Assembly: GCF_029193885.1 (NCBI RefSeq)
Contig: NZ_JARFVB010000001.1
Coordinates: forward strand, 62,001-126,000
Direction: 5' to 3'
DNA from: Flagellimonas yonaguniensis
GTDB lineage: Bacteria; Bacteroidota; Bacteroidia; Flavobacteriales; Flavobacteriaceae
Length of the DNA: 64,000 nucleotides
Part shown: piece after piece, positions 10,655-18,588 of the stretch
Layout: each line of letters starts with the position of its first letter
Position numbering within the stretch: the first letter of the stretch is position 1
Translations under genes and position numbers: made by a program
The notes under the pieces: generated by a model
Databases searched by the model: none
What the model was told of the DNA's origin: nothing
The model's input: the letters and a program-made list of their open reading frames with translations, nothing else

Positions 10655-12045
10655 TGTTCTATTTCCTTTTCCACTAATGCTATTGCCTCTTCTTCCTTTA
10701 ACAAGGCTTGATATAACATAGTATGGGCTTTTTTTACTGATTCATCTATTTCATTCATGACAGCTCTGTCCAGAATAGGTACTGGAATATCCTTGAGTAG
10801 CGCAGGAATCGGCCTACAAAGTTTAGTACCTGTTTGTGTTGATCTAATCATTCGAAATCCATAGTCAGATGAAAGCCAGCTAAATAAATATCCCGATGGA
10901 ATTTCATCTTTTGTTCTCATGCGAATGAACTCACCTGCAACTAATTGCCCATCTAATTCTTCGTTTGCAAAAATCACCCTGCTAAAGGTTTCCCCCTCTC
11001 CCAAAGTCCCAACACCAGCAACTAAAATTTCTCCATAACGCACAAAATTTTCGGTGCTTACATATCTTCTAGATATCAATTTTCCAGTTTTTCTGAAATT
11101 GAATATATCAGACTGATTTAACAGTTTAATGGACTTATTAGAATTAATTGCAACTCTTTTAAAAGAGCCTGTAGAAAAAAACTTATTACTGTCAAGGCAG
11201 TTAACCAACTCTGTATGGTGATTCATTTTTACAGCATTGATAACCTCTTCAATTCTTTTTGAATAATTAAAGGCGTTTATTGAAATGCTAGTGATTTCTG
11301 AAATGTTCCGAGTAAAAGTAGATACAGCTCTATCGGAAGAATGATGCCCGAAGTATTCAAAGTTTTCCTTTTTGAGAGGTTTTAAGCCTGTGGAATTTTT
11401 AAGTGAATTTTGAGCGTCAGTTAATAATATATTTCCTTCTACCCTTAATTTTGATGATTTAACAATTAAATTGTGAATCTTTTCAGTCAATTTAGTCGAA
11501 AAAACCGGCACTAATGTTTTTCTTATTCCCGAAGCCTCTATATAACGGACAACTGAACCGGAGGCGTTTTTATTAAGTTGAGATTTTCCGTATTTAGAGG
11601 TTAAAAATGCATACACAAAACCATAAAAAGAATTTGATGACACATCTACTCTACAAACATTATTCGCATAACAAATACCAGCACTAATCTCATTTACTAA
11701 CCTTGTGTTACCTATTGTCCCAAATCCTGTTACTAGAATCTGTCTATCCTTCACAATAGCCTTAACTTTCAAAGCTTGTTCCTTATTTATATAGACATTA
11801 TTACCTTCTAATGTGTTAGGGATATCGCTACTTTGACAATATTGTATTGCTTTTTCAGTATTTTCACAGAACTGTCTCTTGAAAATCGGAGGATTCCAAA
11901 CTTCAGCTAGCTTCTTAAGTTGAACACACTTGTCACTATTTTCTTCTAACAATCTACTATTTATGGCATCTTTATTTAAAAAATAACCACTATTCAGCCT
12001 ATTAGACTCATGAATCAATTGACTTCTGACGGAAGATATAATCAT
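10642..12045 (-). CDS. mad5: Type I-like DNA specificity subunit (MAD5-like)
   Basis: A 467-residue protein with the two-fold plan of HsdS. The N-terminal half contains an ILVTGFGTIG stretch and the C-terminal half the matching ILVAGVGTLG stretch, each followed by the region that in HsdS closes a target-recognition domain (GFVYAFLTSKYG and GYLFSWLSSDYG). The C-terminus ends in a short acidic/basic coiled coil typical of HsdS spacers. Such proteins choose the DNA sequence that the partner methyltransferase modifies. The gene starts 3 bases after the methyltransferase stop and overlaps the kinase gene by 13 bases. No hsdR translocase/nuclease gene is present in the window, so this is not an ordinary type I restriction set. 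The two recognition domains are likely to give a bipartite target, which cannot be read from sequence. Confidence 0.82.
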   Translation of the reverse strand: MIISSVRSQLIHESNRLNSGYFLNKDAINSRLLEENSDKCVQLKKLAEVWNPPIFKRQFCENTEKAIQYCQSSDIPNTLEGNNVYINKEQALKVKAIVKDRQILVTGFGTIGNTRLVNEISAGICYANNVCRVDVSSNSFYGFVYAFLTSKYGKSQLNKNASGSVVRYIEASGIRKTLVPVFSTKLTEKIHNLIVKSSKLRVEGNILLTDAQNSLKNSTGLKPLKKENFEYFGHHSSDRAVSTFTRNISEITSISINAFNYSKRIEEVINAVKMNHHTELVNCLDSNKFFSTGSFKRVAINSNKSIKLLNQSDIFNFRKTGKLISRRYVSTENFVRYGEILVAGVGTLGEGETFSRVIFANEELDGQLVAGEFIRMRTKDEIPSGYLFSWLSSDYGFRMIRSTQTGTKLCRPIPALLKDIPVPILDRAVMNEIDESVKKAHTMLYQALLKEEEAIALVEKEIEQWQK

Positions 12046-12048
12046 AAT

Positions 12049-14064
12049 TTATCTATTTAAAAAATCGCGATAAGCGATGAGAATTCCTTTAAGATCATCA
12101 TCAATTTGCTTGACCTTCTCCTTTCTAATTTTAAGAATTTTTTCTCCGTTTTTCTTTTTGGTCAAATATTTAGTTTCGGTATTAAAGATTAATTCAGCTC
12201 CATCTTCATCTTTTAAATATATTGGACTGCCTCTACGATCTTTACCCAATTTTTCTGCAATTGCCATAAAAATGTGATAATCTTCTCCTTTTCCCTGCGC
12301 CAATTGCCTCTGCTCTTCAGTTTTCTTCTCAAGGAATAAAAGTGAAGATTGGACTCCAACCTGTGGCAAAAAGGCTTCTACTGGAAGATCGATTGATGCA
12401 AGAATTTTAAAGCGATCTAAAACCCACTCACGCACACCTTGCATGTTGGGATTTCCCAAAATACCATCGGGCAAAACAATTGCCATTCTACCACCCTCTT
12501 TTAGAAGATTATAACAAGCCTCAATAAACAAAACTTCTGGCGCACTACTATACTGGCTCAAATAATAGCGCGAAGCAATTTCCGTTTCGACCTTTACTTT
12601 GGCACCAAATGGTGGATTGGTAAAAACCATATCAAACTTTCCACGGGCATCGGTAGTATATACATTTTCAATATCCTGCATAGCTCGGATACTCTCTTCT
12701 ATCGTGCGGTTTATTTTTTCAACCTCTGCGGGGTGCTCCCATAGCGGATAAGCAAGTGAGTTCACGTGAAAAATGTTGGCGTGGCCATCACCTCCCATAA
12801 CCATGTTCATCCGCGCTGCTTTCTTCAGGTCCGGGTCGAAATCAAATCCAAAAATACTACGCTCTGCATAGGTTCGAACGCGCTCGTTCACTTCTACCGA
12901 ATTATATTTTTCTTCTAGCAAAGGCCCTTCTAATTCTGGATACATATATTTTGTAATCTGTTGGCGCACGTGATCAAGAACCATTACCAGAAAACCTCCG
13001 GAACCACAAGCAGGATCCAATACACGATGGTGCTCTTTAGGGTCAAGCATTTGTACCATAAATTTCACAATGTTACGTGGTGTAAAGAATTGCCCTGCCT
13101 CTTGTTTTAGCGTATTACTTACTATAGTTTCATAGGCTAGACCCTTTACATCTACGGAAGCATCTAGGAAAGAATATTTTGAAAGTCCTCCTGCAATAAA
13201 GGCTAGACCCTTATCTGTAAGGTCGATACTTTCGTTTCCTTGGAATACTTCCGAAAACAGATTATCGTTCTTAAGTTCTTCAAAAAGGCCCTTAATTCTT
13301 TTTGCAACGGCTCTACGACCTTCTTCGGAGTTCTGTTCTTTGACACCTACCCAAAATTTACGACGGTAGCTTTCGCCATCCGGTAACTCCATAAATCTGC
13401 GCTTCTCATCGTAGATTTTACAGAAAATTAGGTTGAGCAATTGCCAAAAGGCATCTTTTTTTCGACCTTCATTTCCATAAATATAATCATGAGAACGTTT
13501 GAATACTTTAATCAAAGAGTCATTTGCTGGCGTGCGTGTATGCGAGCGATCTGCGCGATCTAAATCTTCTAAGGTTTCTCCTTCTCCCGGAAAGTCCGAT
13601 AAATCTGTAAATTCAAAATCGAAGCCAATTCCATCATCTTCCTTTTGTAGAAAATGATAGCTAGAGCCATTTGCCCAAAGACCAAACTCACAATTATTAA
13701 CCGCACCCATTGCATTCTCCAAAGTAGCAGCAAGACCTTTTTTCTTATCGGTTTCCTTAACCTTATCATCTTGTACTACGCACATGCGAATAATAAAATC
13801 TTGTTCGTGTGGTTTGTCCTTTTCAAAAATGGTTAAATCTACCTTTTGTTTTTTAGTTCGACCAGTATCTGGATCTTCGTATTCAATGGTAAAATTACGC
13901 TCCATATCATCTAGGTCGAATCCATATTCTTCATTAAGCATTAGGATTACAGATTGCAAATTGCTTTCTTGAGCCTTAATTTTCTTTACTTCTCCCGTAA
14001 GTATGCAAACAAGCTCATTATCTTCTAATACTACTTCTTCTTTACCTTTTATAGCTGTGGCCAT
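12049..14064 (-). CDS. mad2: N6-adenine DNA methyltransferase (MAD2/HsdM-like)
   Basis: A 671-residue HsdM-type methyltransferase. The SAM-binding motif LDPACGSGG is at 349-357 and the catalytic NPPF at 483-486, both intact. QFFTPR (325-330) just before the fold is the usual lead-in of HsdM enzymes. The N-terminal 150 residues resemble the restriction-type nuclease-like domain that often precedes such methylases (a D-x-T-I-F-E segment near 76-81), with no complete nuclease centre that I can point to. It pairs with the specificity subunit 3 bases downstream. Its expected job is to methylate host DNA so that the rest of the system spares it. It is the first MADS-type gene of the operon, 17 bases after the AbiEii-like gene. 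Confidence 0.88.
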   Translation of the reverse strand: MATAIKGKEEVVLEDNELVCILTGEVKKIKAQESNLQSVILMLNEEYGFDLDDMERNFTIEYEDPDTGRTKKQKVDLTIFEKDKPHEQDFIIRMCVVQDDKVKETDKKKGLAATLENAMGAVNNCEFGLWANGSSYHFLQKEDDGIGFDFEFTDLSDFPGEGETLEDLDRADRSHTRTPANDSLIKVFKRSHDYIYGNEGRKKDAFWQLLNLIFCKIYDEKRRFMELPDGESYRRKFWVGVKEQNSEEGRRAVAKRIKGLFEELKNDNLFSEVFQGNESIDLTDKGLAFIAGGLSKYSFLDASVDVKGLAYETIVSNTLKQEAGQFFTPRNIVKFMVQMLDPKEHHRVLDPACGSGGFLVMVLDHVRQQITKYMYPELEGPLLEEKYNSVEVNERVRTYAERSIFGFDFDPDLKKAARMNMVMGGDGHANIFHVNSLAYPLWEHPAEVEKINRTIEESIRAMQDIENVYTTDARGKFDMVFTNPPFGAKVKVETEIASRYYLSQYSSAPEVLFIEACYNLLKEGGRMAIVLPDGILGNPNMQGVREWVLDRFKILASIDLPVEAFLPQVGVQSSLLFLEKKTEEQRQLAQGKGEDYHIFMAIAEKLGKDRRGSPIYLKDEDGAELIFNTETKYLTKKKNGEKILKIRKEKVKQIDDDLKGILIAYRDFLNR

Positions 14065-14081
14065 ATAAATAATAGTTGTGT

Positions 14082-14927
14082 TTAGTTAAGTTGGTTGATT
14101 ATATTTTCTATACTATTTAGCACTTCTTCAAACGAGAATGCCTTGTGGGTTTCTATTATTTGATTGATCAGTTTACTGTCTTCCTTTTTATTATTTTCAG
14201 TAGTTAATATTTCAACTATGGAAGCTTTGGTTTTTTGATGGGTTTTGAGCAGTTCATTGATATCCTTTCCTATGAGAGTTGCGCCGCCGGTAATTATTGA
14301 AAAAGGTTCAGCTCCATAAATTTCATCATAGTGTTCCATAGCAGCTCGTTCTGAATTAATATTGAGATAGTTTTCTAATATGAATCCCATATCATCGGCA
14401 TCCTTGTTGTTTTTATGATTTCGGTCTTTCCATGCCGCTATTTTCAATAAAAAAATGCCACTGAGGGTAGCAATTTTGATATCAGTCTCTTCATCGATAC
14501 TAACAGATAAAGCTGCTTCATCGGCGGCCGAAAATCCTAAGACCGACATAGCAAACTCCTCTTCGGGTGGCCAGAATATCCTACTATCCTGTTTCATTAT
14601 TTCTCCGAAAGGCACAATATCCAATTGAAACTTACCCTTGTAGATAAAGCGTTGTTTTTGGTTCTCGTCCTTGGTAAAATTTTCAAGACTTATAATTTCC
14701 TCTTCAACTTTTTTCCATTGTTCCCAATCATTGACTGTAATCGCAATATCAAGATCATGTGTTAAGCGTCCAGATTTTTCATTATGCAATTCCATGATGA
14801 TATCCCTAGCTGTAGCACCTATGACGAAAAAGGAAATTCCCGCTTCCTTGAAATACTCTGTAAGCTCCAATAAAATGGGCTTTAATAGCGGATGAGTAAA
14901 CCTACTACTAGATATATTGTAACTCAT
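14082..14927 (-). CDS. AbiEii-like nucleotidyltransferase (toxin-family protein)
   Basis: A 281-residue protein with a nucleotidyltransferase fold. GATARD lies at 37-42 in the place of the GS motif, followed by HDLDIAI (57-63), which holds the catalytic DxD pair. A KDADDM motif near residue 175 is also typical of the AbiEii/AbiGii toxin family. These enzymes transfer nucleotides to RNA (tRNA for some relatives) and halt growth. The start lies 20 bases inside the AbiEi-like gene, so the two are translationally coupled in the usual antitoxin-first order. It sits directly ahead of the methyltransferase gene, with only 17 bases between, so it shares the defence operon transcript. Whether it acts as a free-standing type IV toxin-antitoxin pair or as part of the larger system cannot be told from sequence. 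Confidence 0.8.
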   Translation of the reverse strand: MSYNISSSRFTHPLLKPILLELTEYFKEAGISFFVIGATARDIIMELHNEKSGRLTHDLDIAITVNDWEQWKKVEEEIISLENFTKDENQKQRFIYKGKFQLDIVPFGEIMKQDSRIFWPPEEEFAMSVLGFSAADEAALSVSIDEETDIKIATLSGIFLLKIAAWKDRNHKNNKDADDMGFILENYLNINSERAAMEHYDEIYGAEPFSIITGGATLIGKDINELLKTHQKTKASIVEILTTENNKKEDSKLINQIIETHKAFSFEEVLNSIENIINQLN

Positions 14928-15909
14928 TCTCTAGTATTTGTTTTGCCATCTCTATGTTTCTGCCGTAACCGCTATTAATCAAATCAGTATATATCAAAAG
15001 CGCAGGGGCTACTCTAGTGTCATCAAAATCATTCTTCCAAAATTTTTGTAGTACTTCAATTTCCCCATTTTCACTTGGCACTAATCGAAGCACTTTAGCC
15101 AATTCTGATAGTTCTAGGTCAGTAAAAAGAGTAAAGTGTTCTGGTCTTAGGTTATCGGTAAGGATTGCACCACCAGGTTCGCCACCCCAAAGAATTGTAC
15201 CAAGATTAGATTGTGTATCTATATTTCGCCAATTTTGAACATAGTCTGAATCCATAAAACGCATGCGTTTTCTTATAATTCGTGGCCTAAGCACAGAGTT
15301 GAACTCGACAAGCCAACGTTCTAAGAGTTCAGTTGTGTTCTTAAGAACTCGTTTTTCATTGGTTTTTAGAAGGAAGTTTAAGTCTTCAAGCTCTGCCATA
15401 ACATTACTTACTGAGCCGATAGAGACATCTGCCTTTTCCGCTATTTTTCTATAAGAATCTTGAAGATGTTCAGGCTTAGACAAAAGATGAAAAAGTATCT
15501 TTAAACCAGCCTCTTGAAAAGCACGAGATTGATTTGTTTTTTCTCTTTTTGGTTTTTTCTGTCCTTCAATATATATTACTAAATCATTATGTTTAATGAA
15601 GGCATTGCCAGCTACATCTATATAATTGATAAGACGTTCCTTCAATTCCTTTGCGGCCATTTTAGAAATATACTCGGCAATTAAAATAACAGGCCTACTG
15701 TTACTATTTTTCATCTCCTGTAATTGAGATAATACTAGGCCTTGATTAGAAGTTCTAACAGCAGATTTTGCTTCGACGACAAACTGCTCGTTTTTGATTC
15801 GTAGTAGAGCGTCATAATTTTGACGGCTACTATCTATTTCTATGGGAATATTTATAAGCTGCTCAAGCTTAGAAGTAGCTTCATATATGAAGTCATTATT
15901 ACGATACAT
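14908..15909 (-). CDS. AbiEi-like antitoxin/regulator: nuclease-like N-terminus and winged helix
   Basis: A 333-residue protein and the first gene of the defence operon. The N-terminal 115 residues have D33, then E46-A-K48, in a strand pattern like a PD-(D/E)xK nuclease core. NYIDVAGNAFI follows at about 99-109, a stretch common to this AbiEi-like family. Residues about 148-190 form a winged helix-turn-helix (YRKIAEKADVSIGSVSNVMA). The C-terminal domain is the part that in AbiEi proteins counters the toxin. AbiEi regulators repress their own promoter by binding inverted repeats, and a symmetric repeat array covers the promoter here. In MADS the first gene (mad1) also encodes a helix-turn-helix regulator, but a shorter one; this gene may take its place. 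The start ATG at 15909 is about 40 bases downstream of the predicted transcription start. Confidence 0.78.
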   Translation of the reverse strand: MYRNNDFIYEATSKLEQLINIPIEIDSSRQNYDALLRIKNEQFVVEAKSAVRTSNQGLVLSQLQEMKNSNSRPVILIAEYISKMAAKELKERLINYIDVAGNAFIKHNDLVIYIEGQKKPKREKTNQSRAFQEAGLKILFHLLSKPEHLQDSYRKIAEKADVSIGSVSNVMAELEDLNFLLKTNEKRVLKNTTELLERWLVEFNSVLRPRIIRKRMRFMDSDYVQNWRNIDTQSNLGTILWGGEPGGAILTDNLRPEHFTLFTDLELSELAKVLRLVPSENGEIEVLQKFWKNDFDDTRVAPALLIYTDLINSGYGRNIEMAKQILENELQYI

Positions 15910-15918
15910 AGCTTTTTT

Positions 15919-15971
15919 TGTTCATTATTTTTATTTGTTCAGCGACAATGAACATTCAAATATAATGAACA
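15919..15971. promoter_or_regulatory. Symmetric four-half-site operator of the defence operon
   Basis: Four copies of the hexamer TGTTCA lie at 15919-15924 and 15936-15941 (plus orientation) and at 15949-15954 and 15966-15971 (inverted). They are mirror-symmetric about position 15945, with 17-base steps within each pair. Each outer/inner pair shares a longer TGTTCATTAT-type match. The array overlaps the -7 box and the start of transcription. It is the likely binding site of the AbiEi-like winged-helix protein, giving autorepression; that link is inferred. Confidence 0.7.
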
Positions 15972-15987
15972 CTATGTTAATTACAAA
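15957..15987 (-). promoter_or_regulatory. Bacteroidetes-type promoter of the defence operon
   Basis: On the minus strand there is a TTTG -33 box (15984-15987), a 19-base spacer, and a TATATTTG -7 box (15957-15964). This is an exact match to the Bacteroidetes primary-sigma consensus TTTG-N19-21-TAnnTTTG. The predicted start is near 15950, giving a leader of about 40 bases. It is the only promoter I see for the seven-gene operon. Confidence 0.75.
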
Positions 15988-16033
15988 ATATTCCTTTACA
16001 ATAATATTAATGTATCCAACATTAAGATTTCTT

Positions 16034-16087
16034 GCTTTCAAACACCTTCAATACAATCAAGATTTTGAATTGAAGGTGTTTGAAAGC
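16034..16087. repeat. Perfect 19-bp inverted repeat upstream of the defence operon
   Basis: Arms 16034-16052 and 16069-16087 are exact reverse complements, separated by 16 bases. No T-run follows on either side, so it does not look like an intrinsic terminator. It lies 47-100 bases upstream of the defence promoter, between it and the tRNA gene. It could be a second regulator site, a transcribed hairpin, or a trace of the element's end. Confidence 0.75.
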
Positions 16088-16173
16088 TGCTTTAAACTCG
16101 TAAGGGAGTTACTAATGAGCTTGTATTTGACATAAATTTTGAACCAATATAGATAGATACTATATTAAAAAAG

Positions 16174-16191
16174 GCACGCCAAAAGCACGCC
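16174..16191. repeat. Pair of GCACGCC direct repeats beside the tRNA 3' end
   Basis: GCACGCC occurs at 16174-16180 and 16185-16191, 11 bases apart, in an otherwise AT-rich stretch on the 3' side of the tRNA-Asn gene. Short direct repeats of this kind beside a tRNA end can be arm-type sites of a tyrosine recombinase. No integrase gene is in the window, so this is only suggestive. Confidence 0.35.
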
Positions 16192-16194
16192 ACT

Positions 16195-16231
16195 AAATAA
16201 AAAAGGCAGCTACATTTTCATGTAACTGCCT
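16195..16231 (-). terminator. Intrinsic terminator of the tRNA-Asn gene
   Basis: A hairpin with arms AGGCAG-C-TACAT and ATGTA-A-CTGCCT and a TTTC loop (16204-16231) is followed, on the minus strand, by a T-rich run (16195-16204). It sits 10 bases past the tRNA 3' end and separates it from the defence island. Confidence 0.8.
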
Positions 16232-16241
16232 GATTTTAACG

Positions 16242-16315
16242 CTCCCCCTCTTGGGCTCGAACCAAGGACCCTCTGATTAACAGTCAGATGCTCTAACCAA
16301 CTGAGCTAAGGAGGA
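16242..16315 (-). tRNA. tRNA-Asn (GTT)
   Basis: The minus strand folds into a full cloverleaf. The acceptor pairs TCCTCCT with AGGGGGA (one T-G pair), the D arm has GCTCAGTTGGTTAGAGC, the anticodon stem TCTGA/TCAGA frames CT-GTT-AA, and the T arm is CTTGG-TTCGAGC-CCAAG. The discriminator is G and CCA is not encoded. The anticodon GTT reads asparagine codons. Its 3' end points toward the defence island, which fits a tRNA-associated insertion site. Confidence 0.95.
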
Positions 16316-16384
16316 ATATTTTACCTTAAGCGGGTGCAAATATAATGGATTCTTTTTTACACCACAAACAAAAAAATTGCTTTT

Positions 16385-17734
16385 CTATTTAAAAAGCCAT
16401 TTATATAAATCATTACCGTTGGCAAACAGCAATAAAGCTATCAAAATAAAGAAGCCGATCATTTGGGCGTACTCCAAAAACTTGTCGCTCGGTTTGCGTC
16501 CCGTAACCATTTCGTACAGCAGGAACATGACGTGTCCTCCATCCAAAGCTGGTATGGGTAAAATGTTCATAAAGGCCAAAATAATGGATATAAACGCAGT
16601 AGTGGCCCAAAACGCAGGCCAGTTCCATGTATCGGGGAACATACCTCCAATAGCGGCAAAACCACCCACTTCCTTATAGGCACCCGTATCTGGGTTAAAG
16701 ATCTTCTTCATCCCCCTAATGTAGTCCGAAAGCGTCTTTACCCCTTTGTTCCATCCAGCGGGAATTGATTCCCAAAAGCTGTATTTTAACGTTTTTTGCT
16801 CAAAATAGCCAGCTTCTTTGAGTTCTTCTGGGCTCATCCCCAAAGCAACACCCAATGCAGCCTCTTCCGACACATTTAAAGTTAAATCAATTAATTTACC
16901 GTTGCGCTCTACCTTTACAGGCACCGTACCACCTTTATTGGCTTCTAAAATCGGAATCACCTGATCTTTGTATTCTACTGGCTTACCCGCCATTTCAACA
17001 ACTGCATCGCCTTTTTCAAGACCACTATCTATATTCGGAGATTTTTTGGGAACTGCGCTAATCACAAATGGAACCCTATAGTAAATAAAGCGCGCCTTTT
17101 CCTTATCCTTGGACAAAGTTTCTATAAAATCGACCGGAATTGTTTTTTCAATAACCTGTCCGTTTCTTTCAATTGTGTACCTTTCTCCGTAAATCATTTC
17201 GGGAAGCACCTGCTGCAAAGCCTCCACCTTTTTACCATCTACCGACAAAATTTTGTCTCCGGTCCGTACCCCCAATTCATCCCCCAAACTTTTCTCTGTT
17301 ACCCAAATTCCATCTTTTAGGCTATCGTTGGCAATATATTCTTCACCATAGGTAAAAACCAACCCAATGAAAATGACCACGGCCAAAATAAAGTTGACGG
17401 TCACCCCCCCGAGCATTATGATCAAACGTTGCCAAGCCGGCTTGCTCCGAAACTCCCATGGTTTTGGTTCCTCCTTCATCTGCTCCTTATCCATGCTCTC
17501 ATCAATCATTCCGGATATTTTCACATATCCGCCCAAAGGCAACCAACCAATGCCATAAACAGTCTCCCCGATCTTCTTTTTGAAGAGGGAAAATTTCACA
17601 TCAAAAAACAGATAAAACTTCTCCACCCTGGTTTTAAAAATCTTCGCAGGGATAAAGTGTCCCAACTCATGAAGCACGATGAGGAGCGATAAGCTCAGAA
17701 AGAATTGTATGGTCTTTATTACTATAGGGGTCAT
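16385..17734 (-). CDS. rseP: RseP-family site-2 zinc metalloprotease
   Basis: A 449-residue inner-membrane protease. HELGH near residue 22 in the first membrane helix holds the catalytic zinc site, and LDGGH near residue 395 holds the third zinc ligand region. One or two PDZ domains lie between (about 145-330), and the last helices close the membrane core. RseP cuts membrane-bound regulators within the bilayer, such as anti-sigma factors after a first cut by another protease. It stands alone, divergent from the SCO1-like gene. The length and motif order are typical of the family in Bacteroidetes. Confidence 0.93.
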   Translation of the reverse strand: MTPIVIKTIQFFLSLSLLIVLHELGHFIPAKIFKTRVEKFYLFFDVKFSLFKKKIGETVYGIGWLPLGGYVKISGMIDESMDKEQMKEEPKPWEFRSKPAWQRLIIMLGGVTVNFILAVVIFIGLVFTYGEEYIANDSLKDGIWVTEKSLGDELGVRTGDKILSVDGKKVEALQQVLPEMIYGERYTIERNGQVIEKTIPVDFIETLSKDKEKARFIYYRVPFVISAVPKKSPNIDSGLEKGDAVVEMAGKPVEYKDQVIPILEANKGGTVPVKVERNGKLIDLTLNVSEEAALGVALGMSPEELKEAGYFEQKTLKYSFWESIPAGWNKGVKTLSDYIRGMKKIFNPDTGAYKEVGGFAAIGGMFPDTWNWPAFWATTAFISIILAFMNILPIPALDGGHVMFLLYEMVTGRKPSDKFLEYAQMIGFFILIALLLFANGNDLYKWLFK

Positions 17735-17848
17735 CCGTTATCTTTTGTTAAAACGCACAAAAGTAACCTTTTAGGAAATGATAAAAAAACCACAATTTTA
17801 ATCCCCTTATGATTTAAGAAAGATTTAGCAAGAATAAACCGCTTTATC

Positions 17849-17880
17849 CTTGAGGAATAACCATTTGGAACGTAATTTTG
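17849..17880 (+). promoter_or_regulatory. Promoter of the SCO1-like gene, close to leaderless
   Basis: CTTG (17849-17852), a 20-base spacer and TAATTTTG (17873-17880) fit the Bacteroidetes consensus. The ATG at 17886 begins 5 bases after the -7 box, so transcription should start at or next to the start codon. Confidence 0.6.
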
Positions 17881-17885
17881 TAACC

Positions 17886-18560
17886 ATGGCATCATTCTTT
17901 GCAAAATACAAACTGTTCGGAATTGTAATGTTGGCACTTTCGGCGGTCATCGTTTACCTGTTTTACAATGCATTGCAACCCAAAAAAATGCTTCCGGTCT
18001 ACCAGCCATCCATGGTGGACAAATCTTTAGTGGACAGCACACTGCACTACACCAAGAAATACCACAAAGTGGCCGATTTTGCATTAGTGAACCAAAATGG
18101 GGATACCATTACCCAAGAAAATTACAAGGACAAGATTTATGTGGCCGATTTCTTTTTTACCACCTGCCTTACCATTTGCCCGATCATGACCAAGAACATG
18201 GGCGAGATACAAGAAGCCATTAAGGACGACCCGAATATCATGCTGCTTTCCCATTCGGTCACGCCTCAAATAGATACCGTGGCCCAATTAAAAAGATATG
18301 CCTTGGAAAAAGGCGTTATAGACAGCAAATGGAATTTAGTGACCGGGGATAAAAAACAGATCTATGAGCTGGCCAGAAAATCCTATCTGGCCGTTAAGAA
18401 TGATGGAGACGGAGGTCCTTTTGACATGATCCATACCGAAAACTTCATACTGGTGGACAAGGAAAAACGGATTAGAGGTTTTTATGATGGCACCAATCGT
18501 GAAGATATAGACAAGCTTTTGGCGGACATCAAAATACTTGAAGCCAGTTACCAAGAGTAA
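17886..18560 (+). CDS. SCO1/SenC-family copper chaperone
   Basis: A 224-residue protein with an N-terminal membrane anchor (about 9-29) and a thioredoxin-like domain facing the periplasm. The copper ligands are C94 and C98 (CLTICP) and H183 (MIHTE), the classic SCO set. Such proteins deliver copper to the CuA centre of cytochrome c oxidase or act as thiol reductants. I chose the ATG at 17886 over an upstream in-frame start at 17850 because a promoter covers 17849-17880. The next genes are for iron uptake on their own promoter. Confidence 0.88.
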   Translation: MASFFAKYKLFGIVMLALSAVIVYLFYNALQPKKMLPVYQPSMVDKSLVDSTLHYTKKYHKVADFALVNQNGDTITQENYKDKIYVADFFFTTCLTICPIMTKNMGEIQEAIKDDPNIMLLSHSVTPQIDTVAQLKRYALEKGVIDSKWNLVTGDKKQIYELARKSYLAVKNDGDGGPFDMIHTENFILVDKEKRIRGFYDGTNREDIDKLLADIKILEASYQE

Positions 18561-18588
18561 CTGCTTGTACCTTTTACCATGATTACGC

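Noticed and set aside
12049..14064. Ordinary type I restriction-modification (hsdM/hsdS)
   Set aside because: No hsdR is present, and the neighbours are a NERD-kinase and a HerA-like protein, which do not belong to type I systems.
15842..16135. A 97-codon plus-strand frame across the defence promoter
   Set aside because: It overlaps the start of the AbiEi-like gene, the promoter, the operator and the inverted repeat, and its translation looks like noise.
1..16240. CRISPR array or cas genes in the defence island
   Set aside because: I saw no regularly spaced repeats and no Cas-like protein in the window.
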